A DNA stretch of 11,288 bases from NCBI GenBank assembly GCA_937900325.1, contig CALCEX010000199.1:1-11288 (forward strand), given 5' to 3'. Below are positions 6,446-11,288 of the stretch, in pieces. The notes beneath the pieces were generated by a model that worked only from the letters and a program-made list of their open reading frames with translations, searched no databases and was not told where the DNA came from. Position 1 is the first letter of the stretch, and the number at the start of each line of letters is the position of its first letter. A program made the position numbers and the translations under genes. The DNA is from an uncultured Clostridia bacterium (GTDB lineage Bacteria > Bacillota > Clostridia > Christensenellales > CAG-138).

Positions 6446-7870
6446 GTGACTCTAATGGACAAAATTATGGAGATCAACAGTACCGTGAACGGTATTGTAT
6501 GGGGCATCCCCATGCTGATCCTCATCGTCGGCACCGGTATCTACATGACGGTGCGCCTTGGTTTCTTCCAGTTCAGGCACTTCGGCTATGCCATGAAGAA
6601 TACCATCGGCAAGGTGTTCGATAAAAGCCAGAAGGTAGAGGCTAAGGAAGGTGCGATCACCCCTATGCAGGCGGTAACCACGGCTCTCGCGGCCACGGTC
6701 GGCACCGGTAACATCGTAGGCGTGACCGGCGCTATCGCTCTCGGCGGCCCCGGCGCGGTGTTCTGGATGGAAGTTTCCGCTCTCGTGGGCATGGCCACCA
6801 AGTTCTCCGAAGTTACCCTTGCCATCAAGTATCGTGAAAAGAACGTCAAGGGCGACTGGGTAGGCGGCCCGATGTACTACATCAAGAACGGCCTCGGCAA
6901 GAAGTGGGCATGGCTGGGCGGCGTGTTCGCCGTACTGGGCGCCATCTGCGCCTTCGGCATCGGCAACATTTCCCAGATGAACTCTATCGCCACCTCTATC
7001 AGCTCCGCTGTTACCACCATCATTCCCTCGACTGCCGGTAAGGAAGGCACCATCGCCCTGATAGCCGGTATCGTAATGGCTGTCATATGTTTCGTTACCT
7101 ACATCGGCGGCATCAAGCGCATAGGCGAGGTAACCGAGAAGCTGGTTCCTGTGATGGCTATCATCTACATCGTTTCATCCATCGTACTGATCTTCATCCA
7201 CATCGGCAGCTTCCCTGAGGTTATCCGTCAGATAGTGGTAGGCGCGTTTAATCCCTCCGCAATAGTTGGCGGCGCTCTGGGCATCGGCGTAATCGAGGCC
7301 ATGAAGCGCGGCGTCGGACGCGGCGTGTTCTCCAACGAGGCCGGCCTTGGTTCTGCGCCAATGGCTCACGCTGCCGCCGAAACTCCGGGTCCTGTACAGC
7401 AGGGTCTCTACGGCATCTTCGAGGTATTTGCCGATACCACCGTTATCTGCACCATGACCGCTCTTGTAATCCTCATGAGCGGAGTTGAGATACCTTACGG
7501 CACCAACCCCGGCGTACATCTTACAAATGCTGCGTTCGCAGCCACCTACGGTCAGCTCGCCTCCGTGGTCGTTGCTATCGGCCTGACGCTCTTCGCCGGC
7601 TCCACCATATTGAGCTGGGGTCTTTACGGCACCCGCTGCGCAGAGTATCTGTTCGGCTCCAAGGTCATCAAGCCCTATCAGATCCTCTTCTGCATCGTAG
7701 TAATTATGGGCGCTACCATGGATCTGAGCCTTGCATGGGATATTTCCGATACTCTGAACGCCTGCATGGCGATCCCGAACCTGATCGGCCTGCTGCTTCT
7801 GTCCCCTGTGGTCATCAAGCTGACCAAGGAGTACAGCGCAGAGCATTTCACCGAGAAGAAGAAGGCGTAA
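6446..7870 (+). CDS. Sodium:alanine/glycine symporter (AGCS family)
   Basis: This 474-residue polytopic membrane protein would import alanine or glycine, driven by sodium. It has about ten or eleven hydrophobic segments and the family signatures: TALAATVGTGNIVGV near residues 63-77, GGPGAVFWMEVSALVGMATKF just after, VGGPMYYI, and the conserved block GVGRGVFSNEAGLGSAPMAHAAA. Length is typical. The start is GTG at 6446-6448, placed by GGAGG (6433-6437) eight bases upstream. A TTG at 6431 overlaps that site, and the ATG at 6455 is 17 bases away, too far. It is monocistronic, with a terminator at 7890. Codon usage is strongly biased like groEL, suggesting high expression. Substrate preference between alanine and glycine cannot be read from sequence. 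Confidence 0.96.
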   Translation: MTLMDKIMEINSTVNGIVWGIPMLILIVGTGIYMTVRLGFFQFRHFGYAMKNTIGKVFDKSQKVEAKEGAITPMQAVTTALAATVGTGNIVGVTGAIALGGPGAVFWMEVSALVGMATKFSEVTLAIKYREKNVKGDWVGGPMYYIKNGLGKKWAWLGGVFAVLGAICAFGIGNISQMNSIATSISSAVTTIIPSTAGKEGTIALIAGIVMAVICFVTYIGGIKRIGEVTEKLVPVMAIIYIVSSIVLIFIHIGSFPEVIRQIVVGAFNPSAIVGGALGIGVIEAMKRGVGRGVFSNEAGLGSAPMAHAAAETPGPVQQGLYGIFEVFADTTVICTMTALVILMSGVEIPYGTNPGVHLTNAAFAATYGQLASVVVAIGLTLFAGSTILSWGLYGTRCAEYLFGSKVIKPYQILFCIVVIMGATMDLSLAWDISDTLNACMAIPNLIGLLLLSPVVIKLTKEYSAEHFTEKKKA

Positions 7871-7889
7871 AGCGCCAAAGCAAAATCAG

Positions 7890-7920
7890 GAGCCGGAGCG
7901 ATCCGGCTCTTTTACTTTTT
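7890..7920 (+). terminator. Symporter intrinsic terminator
   Basis: An 8-bp stem, GAGCCGGA (7890-7897) with TCCGGCTC (7902-7909) around a GCGA tetraloop, is followed by TTTTACTTTTTT, starting 19 bp after the stop codon. Confidence 0.92.
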
Positions 7921-7934
7921 TGATTGTAGAAACT

Positions 7935-7968
7935 AAAAAGCCCATGGAGACAGCTCCATGGGCTTTTT
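7935..7968. terminator. Bidirectional 15-bp hairpin terminator
   Basis: AAAAAGCCCATGGAG (7935-7949) and CTCCATGGGCTTTTT (7954-7968) are perfectly complementary around ACAG, with a T5 tract on both strands. It closes the minus-strand regulator/membrane-protein operon (last stop at 7982) and backs up the symporter terminator on the plus strand. Confidence 0.92.
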
Positions 7969-7981
7969 CGATATCATATGC

Positions 7982-8179
7982 TTAGCGATATAGTATGCCG
8001 ATAAGTATTACGCCCAAGGCAAAGAGTATTGAAAAAACTATAAGGAAGAAGCCGGGAACGCGGTAGTTCCTGCCTTGTAGCTTATAGAACCTGAACAGGA
8101 ATATCATAAGCAGCATCATGGCGAGAGAGAACATTGAAACATATGAGCAAAGGTTTATAAACGGTGTGATCTTTGGCAT
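7982..8179 (-). CDS. Small two-helix membrane protein, unknown function
   Basis: A 65-residue protein made almost entirely of two transmembrane helices, at about residues 8-29 and 43-64. They are joined by a basic loop (Arg30, Lys33, Arg37, Arg40) that the positive-inside rule places in the cytoplasm, with both ends outside. AAGGAG stands seven bases before the ATG and overlaps the stop region of the response regulator gene, whose stop is only 12 bp upstream, so translation is probably coupled. The good ribosome binding site, the operon position and the terminator behind it make this a real gene despite its size. I do not recognise a family. It is not KdpF, which is about 30 residues with one helix. 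A role in modulating the neighbouring sensor kinase or a transporter is conjecture from position. Confidence 0.8.
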   Translation of the reverse strand: MPKITPFINLCSYVSMFSLAMMLLMIFLFRFYKLQGRNYRVPGFFLIVFSILFALGVILIGILYR

Positions 8180-8191
8180 GGTCTGGCTCCT

Positions 8192-8902
8192 TTATTCTTT
8201 TTCTTCGGCATGGTCTATCATGCGGTAGCCTACGCCGGTCTCTGTTATTATGAATTGCGGGTCGGCGGGGTTCTCTTCCAGCTTGCGGCGAATATTCGCC
8301 ATATTTACGCGAAGTATCTGATTGTTTACGGTAGGACGGGCGCCCCATACGCAGCGAATTATGAAATCGTAAGTCAAAACTTTGCCTATATGCAGCATGG
8401 TGAGCATCACTATCTTATACTCTACCTGGGTCAGATGTACCTCCTGATCGTCGAGATATACGCGGCGCTTATCGTAGTCAATGGTGAGACGGCCGTTTTG
8501 CGCCTTGCCGGTGGGTGTGTCCGGCGTGCCCGTGCTTACATGGCGCAGGGCTATGCGTATGCGGGCCAGCAGTTCGGCGGTGCCGAAGGGCTTTGTAACG
8601 TAGTCGTCCGCGCCCAGATCCAATGCTTCAACCTTGTCCCGCTCGCGATTCCGGGCGGAAAGCACGATTATCGGCACCTGTGACCACTGGCGGACGTTTT
8701 TGATTATGTCTGCGCCATCCATATCCGGCAGGCCGAGATCCAGCAGCACTACGTCAGGGCAGTGTGAGGATATCGTCGAGAGGGCTTCACGGCCGGTGCT
8801 GACCTGCACGACGCGGTAATCGTTTGCGCCCAGTATGGTAGAAAGGAGGTGGACGATGGCCTTATCATCCTCCACCACCAGTATGATGGGAAGATTTTTC
8901 AT
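8192..8902 (-). CDS. KdpE-like response regulator, OmpR/PhoB family
   Basis: This 236-residue DNA-binding regulator has a receiver domain (1-120) and a C-terminal winged helix (about 135-230). The acidic pocket is Asp12-Asp13, the phosphorylation site is Asp55 in LLDLGLPDMDG, the switch Ser is Ser82 in VLSAR, and the conserved Lys is Lys104 in TKPFG. RQWSQVPIIVLSAR, the DKVEALDLGADDYVTKPFG run and the ending FIITETGVGYRM closely resemble KdpE. I start at the ATG at 8900-8902, with GGAGG eight bases upstream, and not 14 codons earlier. The likely partner is the divergent KdpD-like kinase. In most genomes kdpD and kdpE are adjacent in one direction beside kdpFABC. Here they diverge and no Kdp pump gene is in view, so its targets may be other genes. 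Confidence 0.93.
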   Translation of the reverse strand: MKNLPIILVVEDDKAIVHLLSTILGANDYRVVQVSTGREALSTISSHCPDVVLLDLGLPDMDGADIIKNVRQWSQVPIIVLSARNRERDKVEALDLGADDYVTKPFGTAELLARIRIALRHVSTGTPDTPTGKAQNGRLTIDYDKRRVYLDDQEVHLTQVEYKIVMLTMLHIGKVLTYDFIIRCVWGARPTVNNQILRVNMANIRRKLEENPADPQFIITETGVGYRMIDHAEEKE

Positions 8903-8935
8903 GCAGCAAACCTCCATTAATATGCGGTCAAAAAT

Positions 8936-8964
8936 ATTATACATACATTCGCTGCATATTTAAA
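8936..8964 (-). promoter_or_regulatory. Predicted promoter of the response regulator operon
   Basis: On the minus strand a perfect TATAAT (8936-8941) lies 17 bp downstream of TTTAAA (8959-8964, 4 of 6). The resulting leader is about 27-30 bases and carries the GGAGG site. Confidence 0.65.
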
Positions 8965-8985
8965 TGCAAGAATCATTTATCAGGT

Positions 8986-9010
8986 GCTAAGAAACGTTAA
9001 GGAGCGCTAA
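8986..9010. promoter_or_regulatory. Three 10-bp-spaced direct repeats, candidate response-regulator site
   Basis: GCTAA (8986-8990), GTTAA (8996-9000) and GCTAA (9006-9010) are pentamers in exact 10-bp register. OmpR/PhoB-family dimers bind tandem direct repeats about one helical turn apart. The array lies about 22 bp upstream of the -35 of the regulator promoter, in the shared control region of the divergent cassette, a position suited to activation or autoregulation. Confidence 0.5.
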
Positions 9011-9059
9011 AAAATAATAAAAATTCTTGACGGGTACTTAACAAACGAAGGACTTAAAT

Positions 9060-10238
9060 ATGCGGGTTCTTTTCGCGGCGGAGAGAACCGGCATCATTGG
9101 GGCGGCTGAAAAAAACGCTATACTTTTTTGTGATGGCGTGTGGTATAATCGTGCCATGAAAGAGAATGCTGCAAGGATAAAAAAGCGGATATTGGCCTTC
9201 CGCCTGGAATGGAAGCCAATGGTGAAGACGCTGCTTATAATGCTGGCGGCCACGGCGCTCAGCTTTGTGCTGCATGAGTTTTTCATACAGAACAACAACG
9301 TGTCGATGATATATGCCCTGGCGGTAGTAGCGGTATCCTGCGTTACGCCCGGATACTTTTACGGCGTTGTCGCCTCGTTGATAAGCGTCATAGGCGTGAA
9401 CTATTTCTTTACGCTGCCGTACTGGGCCTTTAATTTCTCCATGACGGGATATCCAATAACTTTCTTTATAATGCTCATAACCTCCATAATCACAAGCACC
9501 CTCGTTACAGGGTACCGCGAGAGGGAAAGAGCGTGGATGGAGATGGATAAGGAAAAGCTGCGGAGCAACCTCCTCAGAGCGATATCTCACGACCTCAGGA
9601 CGCCGCTGACCTCCATATCGGGCGCAAGCAGCCTGCTGCTGTACGACTGGGAAAATATCGATGAAAAAAACCGCAGCGCTCTGCTGAACGATATACGCGA
9701 AAATTCCGAGTGGCTCGTGAGAATGGTAGAAAATCTGCTGTCCGTAACCAAAATGTACGGAGAAGGGGGCGGGATACAGAAGGTGCCGGATATGGCGGAA
9801 GATATAGGGGCTCATGCGGTGCTGCAGGTACGCCGCAGGTTCCCGGAGCAAAAGATCGACGTCATAGCCTCCGCGGAGCCGTTTGAGGTTCCGATGGATT
9901 CCACGTTGATAGAGCAGGTGATAATAAATCTCATAGAAAACGCTATTTATCACAGCGGCAGCAGCGAGGCAATAACTGTGCGGGTGGAGGAAAAGGGCGG
10001 TAAAGCAGCATTCACTGTAAGGGATCACGGCAAAGGTGTGGACGTCGGCCGTATGATGCGGATCATGGATGGCTATGTGGAGACGGACAGGCCCGGAGAT
10101 AAAGACCGTGGAATGGGCATAGGCCTTTCGCTCTGTTCCTCGATCGTGAAGGCCCACGGCGGCAAGATGACCGTGGAGAATGCACTGGACGGCGGTGCTG
10201 TTTTCGGTTTTGTGCTGCCAATGGAGAAAGGAGAATAA
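9060..10238 (+). CDS. KdpD-like sensor histidine kinase (DUF4118 + HisKA + HATPase)
   Basis: This 392-residue membrane kinase probably phosphorylates the divergent KdpE-like regulator. Four helices at about 55-75, 80-95, 98-118 and 132-150 form the DUF4118 module found in KdpD. The dimerisation/phosphoacceptor helix has His177 in SHDLRTPLTSI. The ATPase domain shows the N-box NLIENAIYH (290-298), G1 DHGKG (322-326) and G2 GMGIGLSL (351-358). The N-terminal KdpD and universal-stress domains of full KdpD are absent, so sensing must involve the membrane module. I place the start at the ATG at 9060, with AAGGA seven bases upstream. An ATG at 9156 (360 residues) has no ribosome binding site but follows an extended -10, TGGTATAAT (9141-9149), so a shorter leaderless product is possible. 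A lipoprotein gene follows after 2 bp. Confidence 0.93.
   Translation: MRVLFAAERTGIIGAAEKNAILFCDGVWYNRAMKENAARIKKRILAFRLEWKPMVKTLLIMLAATALSFVLHEFFIQNNNVSMIYALAVVAVSCVTPGYFYGVVASLISVIGVNYFFTLPYWAFNFSMTGYPITFFIMLITSIITSTLVTGYRERERAWMEMDKEKLRSNLLRAISHDLRTPLTSISGASSLLLYDWENIDEKNRSALLNDIRENSEWLVRMVENLLSVTKMYGEGGGIQKVPDMAEDIGAHAVLQVRRRFPEQKIDVIASAEPFEVPMDSTLIEQVIINLIENAIYHSGSSEAITVRVEEKGGKAAFTVRDHGKGVDVGRMMRIMDGYVETDRPGDKDRGMGIGLSLCSSIVKAHGGKMTVENALDGGAVFGFVLPMEKGE
9141..9149 (+). promoter_or_regulatory. Extended -10 element just before an internal kinase ATG
   Basis: TGGTATAAT matches the TGnTATAAT extended -10 exactly. Transcription would begin at about 9156, which is the A of an in-frame ATG, giving a leaderless message for a 360-residue kinase. 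The upstream start at 9060 has the better ribosome binding site, so this could be chance or a second promoter. Confidence 0.35.
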
Positions 10239-10240
10239 AT

Positions 10241-11032
10241 ATGAAGAAGTACATTATAACAGTTTCTGCGGCTCTTGCGCTCGGCATGGCGTTTTCCGCC
10301 TGCGCAAAGGAAGAGGAAGTCATAGTGCCGATAATCATGGAGGGCAGCGAAAACCAGCAGACTGTATCCACGCCGGAGGTCACTCCGGATGCCGCGCCGG
10401 ATGCCGCGGCGCAGATATCAAAAACGCAAACGGTAGAGGGGACGGGATATACCGCCGTGCTCACACAGGAGGCGGACGGGAACGGCGGCCTCGTATACAG
10501 GCTCAAGGCCTCCGCGGGAGGAAACGAAAAGGAACTTATGGAGTATACCGCCGGGGCGGGGGACGGCATAAGCGCGGAGGTGTACGAGATAGACGACCTG
10601 TTTGGCTTTCCGGCCTTCTGCTTTGAGCTGAGCTACTCCATGGGCTCCGAACGTACATATTATATATCCGCAGACAGCGGTATCCTCAAGGCGGGTGAGG
10701 GCTTCGGCTTTGAATCCGCCGCAGACAGCGACTACCGGGACGACCTTGACGGCGACGGAATAGAGGAACTGATCTGCAACTGCACATATATGGCGGACGG
10801 GGTGGAACGTGTGTATGTATTCCGCTTCCGCGATGGTAAGGTCGAAGAAGGCATGCTGGATAAATACCAGGATATAGTATCGGATGAAGAACTTGACGGA
10901 GCGGGGCAGATATCTCAGAGGTACGACCCCGACCTTCGGGCGATAGTATTCACCTGCTACACTGAGGACGGGGATAAAACGCTGGAATTGAAGGACTACG
11001 AAAGGTTCACCTTCAGCGAGTATGAGGGGTAA
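10241..11032 (+). CDS. Putative lipoprotein, unknown function, co-transcribed with the sensor kinase
   Basis: A 263-residue protein with a lipoprotein signal: MKKYI, a hydrophobic stretch and a lipobox ending in Cys21 (AFSAC). Next comes a low-complexity, Pro/Ala/Thr-rich linker (about 40-62), then an acidic globular region. It contains DLDGDGIEEL (168-177), a DxDxDG-type loop like those of EF-hand or FG-GAP-like repeats, so calcium binding is possible but unproven. The start is two bases after the kinase stop, with AAGGAG at the end of the kinase gene, so translation is probably coupled. I do not recognise the family. Its position suggests an extracytoplasmic accessory or output of the two-component system, by inference only. 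Confidence 0.88.
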   Translation: MKKYIITVSAALALGMAFSACAKEEEVIVPIIMEGSENQQTVSTPEVTPDAAPDAAAQISKTQTVEGTGYTAVLTQEADGNGGLVYRLKASAGGNEKELMEYTAGAGDGISAEVYEIDDLFGFPAFCFELSYSMGSERTYYISADSGILKAGEGFGFESAADSDYRDDLDGDGIEELICNCTYMADGVERVYVFRFRDGKVEEGMLDKYQDIVSDEELDGAGQISQRYDPDLRAIVFTCYTEDGDKTLELKDYERFTFSEYEG

Positions 11033-11166
11033 AAATGCCGGCTTTGCGGCAGCTGGCCACGCTGAGACGGGCTGGAAACACCCGGCGGCGTGGGCACGAT
11101 AATATATTTTGAGAAAATTCGGGATTTTTTATAAAAAAGCCTTGCATTGCGGGCCCGGATGCGCTA
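11033..11166. other. Intergenic stretch between converging genes with a GC-rich stem-loop
   Basis: No gene is seen. CCACGC and GCGTGG (about 11057-11094) can pair around an inner CGGG/CCCG stem, but no T-run follows directly, so this is not a classic terminator. Further on, TTTTTTATAAAAAA (11125-11138) could supply a U-tract for either strand. Termination of both the lipoprotein gene and the minus-strand gene at the right edge is likely here, though I cannot assign the exact structure. Confidence 0.4.
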
Positions 11167-11288
11167 TTATATGTACGTTGCGCGTTCGGGCTCCTGTGTA
11201 CTCGTGCGCGCGAACGAAATAACCAGCGTCATGCCTTTGCGGGCGTTGGCCTTATTGTATTGCGCTATCTTCAGGTACCGATACTCAG
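11167..11288 (-). CDS. C-terminal end of an unrecognised protein (partial)
   Basis: On the minus strand a frame enters from the right edge and runs 39 codons to a TAA at 11167-11169, with a second stop (TAG) directly after. The residues look like a natural soluble C-terminus (EYRYLKIAQYNKANARKG, then a segment ending ATYI), and codons such as ATA, AAG and GCC match the neighbouring genes. The plus strand is also open here but has no ribosome binding site. I do not recognise the protein. The short length keeps confidence moderate. Confidence 0.5.
   Translation of the reverse strand, partial: EYRYLKIAQYNKANARKGMTLVISFARTSTQEPERATYI

Noticed and set aside
6325..6624. 99-codon plus-strand ORF overlapping the symporter start
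   Set aside because: Most of it is an out-of-frame reading of the symporter gene; only the part before 6446 could mean anything, and it has no supported start.
9065..9089. GGTTCT/AGAACC inverted repeat within the first codons of the kinase gene
   Set aside because: Only six base pairs with a 13-base loop and no T-run; too weak to call a regulatory hairpin.
11142..11170. Plus-strand promoter TTGCAT, 17 bp, TATTAT
   Set aside because: Spacing is ideal, but no plus-strand gene with a ribosome binding site follows, and the same DNA reads better as the 3' flank and end of a minus-strand gene. Whether it drives a small RNA cannot be judged here.

Overview
The window looks like chromosomal DNA from an anaerobic Clostridia-type member of the Firmicutes (Bacillota). 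The pointers are a perfect CIRCE operator in front of groESL, strong GGAGG-type ribosome binding sites before nearly every gene, abundant intrinsic terminators with U-tracts, lipoproteins with MKK-type signal peptides, and a moderately GC-rich, ATA-tolerant codon usage seen in many uncultured gut clostridia. This placement is inference; there is no rRNA to anchor it. Most of the window is ordinary core and transport biology. I saw no mobile element, CRISPR array, tRNA or rRNA.

Layout. (1) 1-229: the 3' end of an unrecognised + strand gene, closed by a bidirectional terminator. (2) 262-3206, minus strand: a four-gene operon read from right to left, consisting of a Crp/Fnr-family regulator, a NitT/TauT-type solute-binding lipoprotein, a permease and a compact ATPase. 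Its promoter (TTGACA, 17 bp, TACCAT) is overlapped by a perfect 11+11 bp inverted repeat, most simply an autoregulatory operator. (3) 3342-3800, minus: a dCMP deaminase-type zinc enzyme with its own promoter. (4) 3899-6030, plus: groES-groEL with promoter, CIRCE (HrcA operator) and terminator. (5) 6040-6445: a long AT-rich non-genic stretch that is probably the leader of (6) 6446-7870, an AGCS-family Na+:alanine/glycine symporter starting at GTG. Two terminators follow. (7) 7982-11032: a divergent signalling cassette. To the left are a KdpE-like response regulator and, 12 bp behind it, a 65-residue two-helix membrane protein. To the right are a KdpD-like sensor kinase (DUF4118 plus HisKA/HATPase, without the N-terminal KdpD and USP domains) and, 2 bp behind it, an unrecognised lipoprotein. 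No kdpFABC genes are present. (8) 11167-11288, minus: probably the C-terminal end of a gene running off the window.

How the parts work together. The Crp/Fnr unit would couple an intracellular or redox signal to uptake of an unknown small molecule. The groESL unit is the standard heat-shock chaperonin under HrcA. The divergent two-component unit shares a control region carrying three pentamers in exact 10-bp register, suitable for an OmpR-family regulator, and places two uncharacterised envelope proteins with the sensor and regulator. The best candidates for something new are that cassette, the Crp/Fnr operator, and the unexplained AGCS leader.
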